DNA of 7,718 bases from Thermoplasmata archaeon (lineage in GTDB: Archaea; Thermoplasmatota; Thermoplasmata; Thermoplasmatales; Thermoplasmataceae): positions 1-7,718 of the forward strand of contig JAJZKX010000073.1 in NCBI GenBank assembly GCA_021850745.1, read 5' to 3'. A program made the position numbers and the translations under genes. Below are positions 1 to 6,503 of this stretch, in pieces (within the stretch, counting starts at the first letter, position 1; the number at the start of each line of letters is the position of its first letter). A model generated the notes under the pieces. It saw only the letters and a list, made by a program, of their open reading frames with translations, was not told where the DNA came from and made no database searches.

Positions 1-137
1 TCTGTCATGTCAAGCGACTGGAAAACCCTTCTCCTGTCTTTGTAGAACTGGTTCACCATGTAGTGGAAGTCCTTGTAATTTGAAATCCCCTTTTCTATCA
101 TTCTGTCCAGTATTTTTGTTCTGAGGTGGAAGAGAGA
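1..137 (-). pseudogene. Fragment resembling the C-terminus of a pilus/archaellum secretion ATPase (GspE/FlaI family)
   Basis: On the minus strand, one frame over from the antiporter ORF, the DNA is open from about 155 to the window edge and reads LRTKILDRMIEKGISNY, then a stretch with MVNQFYKD and FQSLDM. This pattern (RTKxLxxM, GIxNY, a tyrosine-rich helix, then a short acidic tail) resembles the last 45 or so residues of archaeal type II/IV secretion ATPases that drive archaella and pili. No start codon or Walker motifs are present and a TGA at 156-158 closes the frame upstream, so only a 3' piece can be here. It follows directly, out of frame, on the truncated antiporter. I infer a deletion or recombination junction near 125-140, or an assembly chimera. 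The family call rests on short similarity recalled from memory and is tentative; the coding character of this frame is more secure than its identity. Confidence 0.4.
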
Positions 138-1146
138 TAAAGACTGCCAGTGGCCTCACTACAAAGATTACAGCCAGTGTGAGTATGAACCCCTGCAGAA
201 GGAAGCCTGTTATGTCCCCAAGCGTTATGAGGCTGCCCACAAGGATGAATATAATGCCCTGGGCAAGATAAGAAAGGTTCTCCTGGAAGTTTGACTCCCT
301 TGACCAGAAGATGCTTTTGTCGGTGAATGTGCCGACTATGGCACCGGTTGCGATTATAGCCGGAAAAGGTGTTATTCCAACACTGTAAAGGACGGTAAGC
401 TCAAAAAGGACCACTCCGAGAAGCAGCCCGACAATAAGATTCTCGAAATTGAGGTATCTGTTGAGGTAGATTATTGCAAATCCCATTACAACACCCAATA
501 TGGACGGGACTGCAATCTGTATAATAAGGAAAAGTGGTATGCCCCCCATAAGCCCGACCGTGCCTGTCACGCTGTTGAATAATGATGAATAGGGAGAACC
601 GGAATATATGAAAGATATTGCCAGCGTGACAAGGATAATTGCAAGCGGATCATTGAACAGGCTTTCCCCTATAAGCGTTCCCGAGTAATCATCCTTGATT
701 TTAATCTTCTTGAAAAGTGGTATGAGTGTGGATGGGTCTGTCGGTGATATTATGGCGCCAAACAGAAATCCTATGAGGAACGGTGCACCTGTCAGGAGCG
801 AAAAGAATATTCCGGCTACCACGGAAGTGATGACCATGCCAACTGTGTTGAGCGATACTATATTCAGGAGAAACTTTCTAATTACCCTGAAATTCACGTT
901 ATGGCTTTCGTAGTAAAGGATGATCACCAGCCCAAGGATTCCAATTCCGAAACCTGCAAAATCCTGGATCATGTACTCTGCAAAACTATGGCTGATGATT
1001 CCAAGCCCGGGGCCAAACAATAATCCAAGCGAGATAAGGATTGGAATTTCAACCAGGGAAACTTTCCTTGCTATTGGTATTGAGAACGACGCAATTACAA
1101 GCAATAGACTTAGTTGAATAAAATCCTTGCTTTGTAATGTGATCAT
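10..1146 (-). CDS. CPA1/NhaP-type Na+(K+)/H+ antiporter, C-terminally truncated
   Basis: Membrane cation/proton exchanger, expected to adjust cytoplasmic pH or Na+. The 378-residue product has about ten hydrophobic segments. Family landmarks are SPTDPST (residues 134-140), the ESLFNDP segment whose N165-D166 pair forms the ion-binding site in this family, and VVRPLAVF (329-336) with the conserved arginine of a late membrane helix. Normal relatives continue after this arginine with a charged loop, an RGPRG-like motif and further helices. Here residues 340-378 are instead hydrophilic, low in hydrophobic segments and unlike any antiporter. The DNA under them encodes a plausible different protein in the +1 frame, so the true antiporter sequence ends near residue 339. 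ATG at 1146 is chosen because it lies 2 nt after the nadE stop, implying co-transcription with nadE. Transport activity of this truncated form is doubtful. Confidence 0.85.
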   Translation of the reverse strand: MITLQSKDFIQLSLLLVIASFSIPIARKVSLVEIPILISLGLLFGPGLGIISHSFAEYMIQDFAGFGIGILGLVIILYYESHNVNFRVIRKFLLNIVSLNTVGMVITSVVAGIFFSLLTGAPFLIGFLFGAIISPTDPSTLIPLFKKIKIKDDYSGTLIGESLFNDPLAIILVTLAISFIYSGSPYSSLFNSVTGTVGLMGGIPLFLIIQIAVPSILGVVMGFAIIYLNRYLNFENLIVGLLLGVVLFELTVLYSVGITPFPAIIATGAIVGTFTDKSIFWSRESNFQENLSYLAQGIIFILVGSLITLGDITGFLLQGFILTLAVIFVVRPLAVFISLPPQNKNTGQNDRKGDFKLQGLPLHGEPVLQRQEKGFPVA

Positions 1147-1148
1147 CT

Positions 1149-1871
1149 TTAATCTTTTTCCGGAGCATTTGGAATGCTTCTCTTATGCATACTTGCTTCG
1201 TAGAGGAATTTCACCCTGTTTCCCACTTCATTCTGCCTGAATCTGCCATTTTCCATAAAGTGTTCAACCTCCTGGTCTATGGATGAATAGGAAAATCCGA
1301 GTTCTGTTTCATCTGTCTGATCCTTCCATAATCCAGCAGAAGGAGGCTTCCTGATAATGCTGTCAGGAACGCCCAGTTCTCTGGACAATTCCCTCACTTT
1401 TGTTTTCGTCAGCCCTATTATCGGTTCCAGATCACATCCACCATCCCCATATTTGGTGAAATAACCTGTTATGTATTCTGTCAGGTTGGTTGTGCCCACC
1501 ACCATGCCATCATACATGTTTGAAAAATAGTAAAGAACAGCCATCCTTATCCTTGATTTTACATTTCCCAGGTATTTTTGGTCCTTTATTTCAAGGAGCG
1601 TGGAGAACGACTTGATTAAATTCTCAATGTAAATAGTTTTGATTTCAACCCCTGATGCTTTTTCCAGTGCTATTATGTCATTCATATCATTCTGGCTCAC
1701 AGTATATTCCGGCAGGAAGATGGCAATGATATTTTCTGCCGGCACTGATCGTGCCAGAAGCATGAGCGCGAGAGAACTGTCTATGCCACTGCTAACCCCT
1801 AAAATTGCACGTTTATTGCCTAATGATGTTCGTAGAAAGCCAGTTAATTTTTCAATGCCAGGTTGGGCCAT
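1149..1871 (-). CDS. nadE: NH3-dependent NAD+ synthetase
   Basis: Catalyses the last step of NAD+ synthesis: deamido-NAD+ plus ATP and ammonia gives NAD+. The 240-residue protein is the compact form without a glutaminase domain, so it must use free ammonia. Landmarks are the ATP pyrophosphatase loop SSGIDSS (27-33), GTTNLTE (126-132), the highly diagnostic YFTKYGDGG (137-145), KPPSAGLW (175-182), QTDETELG (185-192) and a C-terminal basic HKR. The loop normally reads SGGxDS; here the first glycine is serine, a mild deviation. The ATG at 1871 has an AT-rich TATA-like stretch (1891-1904 on the plus strand) centred about 26 nt upstream, which fits a leaderless mRNA. nhaP follows after 2 nt, suggesting a nadE-nhaP operon. 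A perfect palindrome lies at 1931-1948, upstream of the promoter. Confidence 0.95.
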   Translation of the reverse strand: MAQPGIEKLTGFLRTSLGNKRAILGVSSGIDSSLALMLLARSVPAENIIAIFLPEYTVSQNDMNDIIALEKASGVEIKTIYIENLIKSFSTLLEIKDQKYLGNVKSRIRMAVLYYFSNMYDGMVVGTTNLTEYITGYFTKYGDGGCDLEPIIGLTKTKVRELSRELGVPDSIIRKPPSAGLWKDQTDETELGFSYSSIDQEVEHFMENGRFRQNEVGNRVKFLYEASMHKRSIPNAPEKD

Positions 1872-1883
1872 AAAAAGATATTA

Positions 1884-1904
1884 ACAAGCTCATTAATTAA
1901 TTAT
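1884..1904 (-). promoter_or_regulatory. Candidate promoter of nadE-nhaP (TATA-like box)
   Basis: On the minus strand the 30 nt before the nadE ATG contain ATAATTAATTAATG (1891-1904), the most TATA-like stretch, centred about 26 nt before the start codon. With the usual archaeal spacing between TATA box and transcription start, the transcript would begin at or next to the ATG. No Shine-Dalgarno sequence is visible. Judged by eye only. Confidence 0.4.
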
Positions 1905-1930
1905 CGGATGATACGCAGTGCTTTAAGATA

Positions 1931-1948
1931 ATTGTGGTTGACCACAAT
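1931..1948. repeat. Perfect 8-bp inverted repeat upstream of nadE
   Basis: ATTGTGGT and ACCACAAT are separated by TG. The palindrome begins 2 bp beyond the folD stop and lies about 60-77 bp upstream of the nadE start, some 30-40 bp upstream of its presumed TATA box. A 2-nt loop is too tight for a good RNA hairpin and there is no following T run, so a binding site for a dimeric regulator of nadE-nhaP is more likely than a terminator. The function is inferred; the symmetry is directly visible. Confidence 0.5.
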
Positions 1949-1950
1949 AA

Positions 1951-2814
1951 CTAAAAGTTTAGCCGTTCCTCAATCCTATCCATCGCTGCCTTCATCATAT
2001 TGCTGAATAAGACGGATGTTGTTACAGGCCCGACGCCCCCTGGAACTGGCGTTATGAAAGATGCTTTTCCTGAAACAGATTCCATATCAAAATCACCCAC
2101 TATTTTTCCGTTGAACTCTGTTGTTCCAACATCAATAAGCACTGCCCCTTCAGAAATAAAACTGGCATCAAAGTAGTTTGCCTTTCCTATTGCTGAAACA
2201 ATTATATCACTTGAGCGCGTAATTTCTTTCAGGTTCCTGGTTTTGCTATGGCACACCGTTACTGTATAGTCTTTGCTCAGCAATGCCATGGCAAGGGGCC
2301 TGCCAACAATAGTGGATCTGTTTATAATGCAAACATTCCTGTGATGATCGTCCCCAAGGCTAAGCATTATGAGCATTACTGCCTCTGCTGTTGCTGGTAT
2401 GAGGTAAGGATATCCTATCATATTTTTTCCCTGTGATTTTATTGATATTCCCTCGATGTCAAGATACTCTGGAATTATCTGCTCTAAATACAGCGAATCA
2501 AGCCAGAATGGGTATGGCCTTTCAACTATGATTCCATCCGGGTTGACTTCAGTTATTATATTCTCGAGTATTTCCATTGGGTTTTCATTCTGCCCGGTGG
2601 GATTGAGGAAAAGCGGAAAGGCCTCAATGCCCAGCTTATCGGCTTTCCTGATTTTGCTTCTCCCGTATATCTTGGTTTCTTCGCTTTGTGTAGGATCAAC
2701 TATGAGAAGCTTTGGCTTTTTTCCCTTTATGCTGATGAACCTCTGCACAATGGCTGCGGTTTCCCTGTCTATTGCCCCTGAAAATGATTTCCCGTCAAAT
2801 ACAGTTGTTTTCAA
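1951..2814 (-). CDS. folD: Methylenetetrahydrofolate dehydrogenase / methenyl-THF cyclohydrolase
   Basis: Cytoplasmic bifunctional enzyme that interconverts methylene-, methenyl- and formyl-tetrahydrofolate using NAD(P). The 287 residues are the usual length. The catalytic tyrosine and lysine are present as YGRSK (Y50, K54). The Rossmann part has NRSTIVGRP (165-173), HSKT (189-192) and the signature TPVPGGVGPVT (255-265). Two conserved active-site positions differ: the QLPLP-type motif reads VERPYP (Q to E98) and the DVDG-type motif reads LDIEG (D to E121); divergence in this family occurs in Thermoplasmatales. The start is TTG at 2814: an in-frame TAA sits at 2818-2820, leaving no upstream choice, and the N-terminus KTTVFDGK fits the family. 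It follows gdh after 15 nt with an AGGGG stretch at the gdh end, suggesting co-transcription and coupled translation. Confidence 0.92.
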   Translation of the reverse strand: MKTTVFDGKSFSGAIDRETAAIVQRFISIKGKKPKLLIVDPTQSEETKIYGRSKIRKADKLGIEAFPLFLNPTGQNENPMEILENIITEVNPDGIIVERPYPFWLDSLYLEQIIPEYLDIEGISIKSQGKNMIGYPYLIPATAEAVMLIMLSLGDDHHRNVCIINRSTIVGRPLAMALLSKDYTVTVCHSKTRNLKEITRSSDIIVSAIGKANYFDASFISEGAVLIDVGTTEFNGKIVGDFDMESVSGKASFITPVPGGVGPVTTSVLFSNMMKAAMDRIEERLNF

Positions 2815-2829
2815 ACTTTATCATTTCCC

Positions 2830-3915
2830 CTAATTCCATTTTATGACGCTTTTAATTTCTCCCTGTGGCTTTTTGCTGAAGAGGTTAACCTCTCCCGGGG
2901 GAAATTTATTTGTGATCATCCTGTTTAACATTCCGCGATGGAGCCTGTTCCACTTTGAGAGATAATCCAGGGCTTTCAGGTAGTGGATTTCAGCAGCATC
3001 AACGGAGCCTGCAATTGTGATATTTCTTTCAACAATGAAGTCAATGTCTTCGCCAGATACTCCAGACTCAGGGGCTTTCCCATTTGTCCCGAACAGAATG
3101 AGTATGCCGTTATGGTTCATCTTCTTCAGGAATTTGAAAATAGTTGCGGGGTCCCCACTGGTGTCGATTATAAGGTCCAACTTAAAATCAGATGGAAAAT
3201 CCGGTTCCTGGGATGAATCCTTGAAATTGATTCCGAATGCATTGCACAGTTCTGTTGGAATGATTTCAATAGGGTGCCTGTTTACCATATATGTGTCAAA
3301 ACCATAATCCTTTGCCAGAAAGGAATAGAGAAATGCCTCGTTTCCAGAACCTATTACAAGCGCATTCTTTCCTCCAAATGTTGAATATTCATTCTCATAA
3401 ACAAATCTGGATCTGACCCTGTCAAATACTTCAAATGCTTTTACCACGTTTTTCATTGGTTCTGTAAGGACTGCAACTTCCCCCAGATCGCTGTCGCTGA
3501 CCTTCACAAGATTATAGTCAAATTCGCTGAATGAGTCTCTCATAAATCCGTGGAGCCCTGTAATGCCGGCTTCATGCTTATTTCCATCTGAACAGTTGTC
3601 CGGCCTTCCTATCCTGCAATTAGGGCAGTCGCCGGGCCTCCTGACCAATGGAACAACCATGTCCCCTTTCTTGAACTTGCCGGAACTGGAATCTGTAACT
3701 ACGCAGAGCGATTCATGCCCAATTACGAGAAAGTCGTACCCTTCCGGGTTGTAAGCAAATGAAAGGCTGCCATTCACTATCCCCCGATCTGTCCCACATA
3801 TGCCGGTCATCAATGGTTTCAGTGAAACGTTGCCCGGGGATTCTTTTATCTCAACCTGCCCATATTTAATTCCACCTCCCGGAGCATCAGTTATATATGC
3901 ATTTATTTTAGCCAT
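2830..3915 (-). CDS. gdh: Glucose 1-dehydrogenase (NAD(P)+), Thermoplasma type
   Basis: Zinc-dependent medium-chain dehydrogenase oxidising D-glucose (and probably galactose) to the lactone with NAD(P)+, the first step of the non-phosphorylating Entner-Doudoroff pathway. Numbered from the start used here (361 residues): GICGTDRG with catalytic zinc ligand C40, GHES with H67 and E68, the structural-zinc lobe CPNCRIGRPDNC (97-108), HEAGITGLHGFMRD (114-127), TEPMKNV (151-157), nucleotide loop GSGNEAF (189-195), VNRH (211-214) typical of NADP+ users, and FGTNGKAP (275-282). The layout matches T. acidophilum glucose dehydrogenase closely. The frame is open to an ATG at 3981, but ATG 3915 is preferred: AKINAYITDAP aligns with the known N-terminus and a TATA-like T5A6 tract lies about 23 nt upstream, inside the longer version. 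folD follows after 15 nt. Confidence 0.95.
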   Translation of the reverse strand: MAKINAYITDAPGGGIKYGQVEIKESPGNVSLKPLMTGICGTDRGIVNGSLSFAYNPEGYDFLVIGHESLCVVTDSSSGKFKKGDMVVPLVRRPGDCPNCRIGRPDNCSDGNKHEAGITGLHGFMRDSFSEFDYNLVKVSDSDLGEVAVLTEPMKNVVKAFEVFDRVRSRFVYENEYSTFGGKNALVIGSGNEAFLYSFLAKDYGFDTYMVNRHPIEIIPTELCNAFGINFKDSSQEPDFPSDFKLDLIIDTSGDPATIFKFLKKMNHNGILILFGTNGKAPESGVSGEDIDFIVERNITIAGSVDAAEIHYLKALDYLSKWNRLHRGMLNRMITNKFPPGEVNLFSKKPQGEIKSVIKWN

Positions 3916-3932
3916 GTACGAATAGTGTGTCA

Positions 3933-3943
3933 TTTTTAAAAAA
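3933..3943 (-). promoter_or_regulatory. Candidate TATA box of gdh-folD
   Basis: A T5A6 tract on the plus strand (TTTTTTAAAAA on the minus strand) is centred about 23 nt before the preferred gdh ATG at 3915. The spacing points to a transcript starting at or very near that ATG and argues against the ATG at 3981, which would lie upstream of the promoter. No Shine-Dalgarno sequence is seen before 3915. Confidence 0.45.
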
Positions 3944-4037
3944 CATTTGCTACTTCTCTTTTTAAGCTGAACTTTCGGCAACCAACTGAATTTCGGGAGA
4001 ATAGGATCATTTATCCTTTCCTGGTTGGCACCAATTG

Positions 4038-4616
4038 CTAGAACTGATGGCCCATCTTTTCCTTTTTTGTCATTAAATAGAATTTGTTGTATTCAGTCGT
4101 CTGGCTCTTTATGGATATTCTTCCGGAAACTTTAACTCCATTTTCTTCAAGGAATTTTATTTTTTCCGGGTTGTTTGTCATGATCTTCACGCTTTTTATT
4201 CTGAAATAGTTGATTACATCAACAGCGAAAGTATAATCCCTCTGGTCAGCAGGCAGTCCCAATTTAAGGTTCGCCTCCACTGTATCATACCCTTCCTCCT
4301 GCAGGCTATACGCCTTTATCTTATTGACAAGCCCTATTCCCCTTCCCTCCTGCCTGAGGTAGATAAGCATTCCGTATGGTTGTTCGCCCAGGTATACGAG
4401 TGATTTCAGGAGCTGATCCCTGCAGTCGCATCTCTTTGAGCCAAATACGTCTCCAGTTAAACATTCACTGTGTATTCTTACAGGCACATTTTCCTTCCCT
4501 GCCACATCACCCTTCACAATCACAGCATTTTCGTTAGGTTCACCATTATTGAATGCATAAATATCAAAATAACCTGCCAGTGTCGGCAGTTTCGCTTTCG
4601 CAGCTAACGTTATCAT
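4038..4616 (-). CDS. ribA: GTP cyclohydrolase II
   Basis: Zinc enzyme that opens GTP to 2,5-diamino-6-ribosylamino-pyrimidinone phosphate, formate and pyrophosphate, the first committed step of riboflavin synthesis. The 192 residues are normal for a stand-alone enzyme without the RibB domain. Zinc ligands are visible in [17 protein letters not shown] (49-65: C52, C63, C65). RQEGRGIGL (88-96) contacts the phosphates, YDTVEAN (110-116) carries the conserved tyrosine, then GLPADQRDY (120-128), MTNNP (146-150) and a TKKEKMGH tail. The ATG at 4616 is preceded by a TATA-like box at 4644-4652. Many archaea begin flavin synthesis with the unrelated ArfA (GTP cyclohydrolase III), so this bacterial/eukaryotic-type enzyme is noteworthy. 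No other riboflavin gene lies next to it here. Confidence 0.95.
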   Translation of the reverse strand: MITLAAKAKLPTLAGYFDIYAFNNGEPNENAVIVKGDVAGKENVPVRIHSECLTGDVFGSKRCDCRDQLLKSLVYLGEQPYGMLIYLRQEGRGIGLVNKIKAYSLQEEGYDTVEANLKLGLPADQRDYTFAVDVINYFRIKSVKIMTNNPEKIKFLEENGVKVSGRISIKSQTTEYNKFYLMTKKEKMGHQF

Positions 4617-4643
4617 CCTTCTTCATGTAATAATCACTTCTGT

Positions 4644-4652
4644 CTATTAAAT
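4644..4652 (-). promoter_or_regulatory. Candidate TATA box of ribA
   Basis: ATTTAATAG on the minus strand is centred about 32 nt before the ribA ATG, predicting a leader of only a few nucleotides. The same nine bases recur at the same kind of position before the methyltransferase gene (6291-6299), which supports it as a core promoter element of this genome. Confidence 0.45.
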
Positions 4653-4690
4653 GTATTTTCAGAAATTTTTCATTTTAGGGCAATGTTTGG

Positions 4691-5473
4691 CTACTTCTTC
4701 CTGACAGCGTGTGCAAGAAGCATTCCAAAATAAACTGCCACATAATGAAAGTCTATTCTCATTTCCATGCCGGATTCTTCGAGAAATCCCTTTAAAATTA
4801 GCATATTCCAGAAACTGTCAGGTTTTGCATTCTGGACAATGCTGCTGCCGAGATCATAAATTGCATTTAGCGAACCGCCTGATAATGAATCTGCAAGAAT
4901 TTTTTCATATTTTTTTGCCTCCTCGGAATATCCATATGGTCCTGTTTCCGAATGAGTGTGTGCCTGATCAGCGCTCAGTATGACGCTCACTTTTTTCGGA
5001 TATTCTTTTGCTATCTGATATAGTTTCTTCCCAAAATTTACCAGTTTTGAACGATCTTCAATTCTTGGCTGCCCTATCATTACAATATCTCTCTGCCTGA
5101 AGAAATACAGTGGAATAGAACTTCCGAAATCCAGTGGAAATGAACTTAATTCCCCTGAATAAGCGGAGAATCTGACATCTATGCAGAATCCTGGAAATTG
5201 CCTTATAATTTCCTCAGTGAGTTTTCTTTCATTCCTGCACTGAAAATCAAGAACCTTGTTGGCAAGCTTTGTCTGCGCAACGAAATGTTCGGTGTTGATT
5301 ACAGCCATCTGATCATTAACTGTCATTCCATGGGGGGATATGATCACAATAACATCGGAATCATCCTTTCTGGCAAGTTCCACAATATGGTTCCTCATGA
5401 TAACGCTTTTGTCATCAGGCAGATCTACCAGTTCATCGCCATGAGGCATTATATACAGATTATGAAAGCTCAT
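4691..5473 (-). CDS. LigB-type class III extradiol dioxygenase-like / MEMO-like protein
   Basis: Member of the LigB superfamily, which includes catalytic subunits of class III ring-cleaving dioxygenases and the MEMO proteins; the substrate is unknown. Candidate metal and active-site residues are in MPHGDE (H11, E14), ISPHG (H48) and SADQAHTH (167-174: H172, H174) followed by GPYGYS. Further conserved stretches are GSSIPLYFF (117-125), SFWNMLILKGFLEE (220-233) and the C-terminal YFGMLLAH. At 260 residues it is full length and it has no signal peptide. Archaeal homologues are widespread and mostly uncharacterised, and an aromatic-degradation role is not supported by the neighbours. The ATG at 5473 has a TATA-like AAATATTG (5493-5500, minus strand) about 24 nt upstream. 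It is separated from ribA by 74 nt and from the methyltransferase by 47 nt, so it may be transcribed alone. Confidence 0.85.
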   Translation of the reverse strand: MSFHNLYIMPHGDELVDLPDDKSVIMRNHIVELARKDDSDVIVIISPHGMTVNDQMAVINTEHFVAQTKLANKVLDFQCRNERKLTEEIIRQFPGFCIDVRFSAYSGELSSFPLDFGSSIPLYFFRQRDIVMIGQPRIEDRSKLVNFGKKLYQIAKEYPKKVSVILSADQAHTHSETGPYGYSEEAKKYEKILADSLSGGSLNAIYDLGSSIVQNAKPDSFWNMLILKGFLEESGMEMRIDFHYVAVYFGMLLAHAVRKK

Positions 5474-5520
5474 GGCAATCCATATGAAACTGCAATATTT
5501 CTTTTTCTGCGCTTAAATGT

Positions 5521-6270
5521 TCATGGCTTGCTTGCAACCAGAACCATCCTGTGTTTCCTGAGAACCATTTTATCCCTGTTGAAATCCATCTCCTTCAGTT
5601 CATAAACGTTGCAGTTATTGATGAACTCAATAGCTTCTTTGCCGGGAGGACTCTCCGGTTCGACAGGATACAGCCATTTGAGGAAGTCAGTTGGATCTAT
5701 GAGTTCTTCTGTAAAAGATATTTTGAAGCCCGCTTTTGTTACAAGTTTTCTCCACTGGGAGATTTTTTCTGCCTTTACGTGGGAAGGATCGCGGATAGCT
5801 TCCAGCCTGTCAAACAGGCCGTTCATATCTTCTTCCGGCTCTACAAGATCAGCTATTCCAATCAAACCTCCGCTTTTCAAAACCCTGAAAGATTCACGGA
5901 GGAATTTTTGCTTGTCTTCAAAATGGTGGGCAGCCCTTCTTGTGGTAACTATTTCAAAGCTTGAGCTTTCGAATGGAAGACTTTCAACCCTGCCTAATGA
6001 GAATGAAATATTTTCTATTCCTTCTTTCATTGATAATTTTTCAGCCTCTTTCAACATCTCTTCGGTTCCGTCGTACGCAACCACACTCTTGGTCCTCTTT
6101 GCAAGCTCCATGCTTGTGAATCCGGTTCCTGCAGCCAGATCAAGGCACTTATCAGTTCTTTTCAGATTCAGTGAACTTATGAGAATGGATAAATCCTTTC
6201 CGCTTTTGTGGCTTTCGCTTGCAGCGTATTTTTCCGCATTTTTTCCAAAAAAATCTTTGAATTCACCCAT
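5521..6270 (-). CDS. Class I SAM-dependent methyltransferase (UbiE/MenG-like, methyltransferase 11 domain)
   Basis: Soluble 249-residue methyltransferase with a Rossmann-like fold. Motif I is CLDLAAGTGF (42-51), the acidic residue contacting the SAM ribose is in AYDGTEEML (65-73), motif II region is SLPFESSSFEIVTTRRAAHHF (97-117) and motif III is FRVLKSGGLIGIAD (128-141). The core resembles UbiE/MenG, but the C-terminal part (LKWLYPVEPESPPGKEAIEF, 197-216) is a lineage-type extension of unknown role, so the substrate cannot be named; quinone or other small-molecule methylation is possible. ATG at 6270 was chosen because N-terminal MGEFKDFFGKNAEKYA matches the family and a TATA-like box lies about 27 nt upstream. 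A perfect 7-bp inverted repeat sits between that box and the start, suggesting repression. The gene is divergent from the AbiE module. Confidence 0.88.
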   Translation of the reverse strand: MGEFKDFFGKNAEKYAASESHKSGKDLSILISSLNLKRTDKCLDLAAGTGFTSMELAKRTKSVVAYDGTEEMLKEAEKLSMKEGIENISFSLGRVESLPFESSSFEIVTTRRAAHHFEDKQKFLRESFRVLKSGGLIGIADLVEPEEDMNGLFDRLEAIRDPSHVKAEKISQWRKLVTKAGFKISFTEELIDPTDFLKWLYPVEPESPPGKEAIEFINNCNVYELKEMDFNRDKMVLRKHRMVLVASKP

Positions 6271-6277
6271 TCGATAT

Positions 6278-6295
6278 AATAGAATCGTTTCTATT
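6278..6295. promoter_or_regulatory. Inverted repeat in the methyltransferase promoter, candidate operator
   Basis: AATAGAA and TTCTATT are perfect inverted 7-mers separated by TCGT. The repeat overlaps the inner edge of the TATA-like box (ATTTAATAG on the minus strand, 6291-6299) and ends 8 bp before the methyltransferase ATG. A dimeric regulator bound here would block transcription initiation. The symmetry is directly visible; the role is inferred from position. Confidence 0.5.
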
Positions 6296-6365
6296 AAATA
6301 TTTTTACCTGAATCAGCTTATTATGTACTCTCTCCCTTTCCTGAAAGAGATGCGCCTATAACATA

Positions 6366-6503
6366 ATGGCAAAATCCGGAAAGAAAATGTCTGACAAGAC
6401 GGAACAGAATTCCCTAAGGAATAACGGCTTTTTAATAATACATTCAGGATCAGAGTGCCAACTGAAAGTTTCTGATGGTATCACAGGAAAACTTTCTATC
6501 TGA
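6366..6503 (+). CDS. Possible small protein, 45 aa, unknown
   Basis: An ATG at 6366 opens 45 codons ending in TGA at 6501-6503. The product starts MAKSGKKMSDKTEQNSL, basic and hydrophilic, and continues with a short hydrophobic strand FLIIHSG and a tail ending KVSDGITGKLSI; it has one cysteine. I recognise no family. It lies alone in the roughly 400-bp divergent region, has no strong promoter or Shine-Dalgarno sequence, and its stop codon falls in the left arm of an 8-bp inverted repeat. It may be a real short protein, a remnant of a decayed gene, or chance; an open frame of this length is not rare in such DNA. Confidence 0.22.
   Translation: MAKSGKKMSDKTEQNSLRNNGFLIIHSGSECQLKVSDGITGKLSI

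Noticed and set aside
1931..1948. Palindrome after folD as an intrinsic terminator
   Set aside because: The loop would be 2 nt and no oligo-T follows on the minus strand; a protein-binding site fits better.
2796..2824. ATG at 2824 as the folD start
   Set aside because: It is in another frame and stops after nine codons; the family N-terminus begins at the TTG at 2814.
2456..2833. A 125-codon plus-strand ORF over the folD 5' half
   Set aside because: FolD signatures are unambiguous on the minus strand; this is an antisense shadow.
3977..4029. Nested inverted repeats after ribA (AGGAT/ATCCT inside CAACCA/TGGTTG) as a terminator
   Set aside because: The inner stem is only 5 bp, the outer arms are imperfect and far apart, and no T run follows on the ribA strand.
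5609..6361. A 250-codon plus-strand ORF antisense to the methyltransferase
   Set aside because: It is serine- and leucine-rich, resembles no family, and lies over a gene with a complete SAM-binding motif set on the other strand; a shadow frame.
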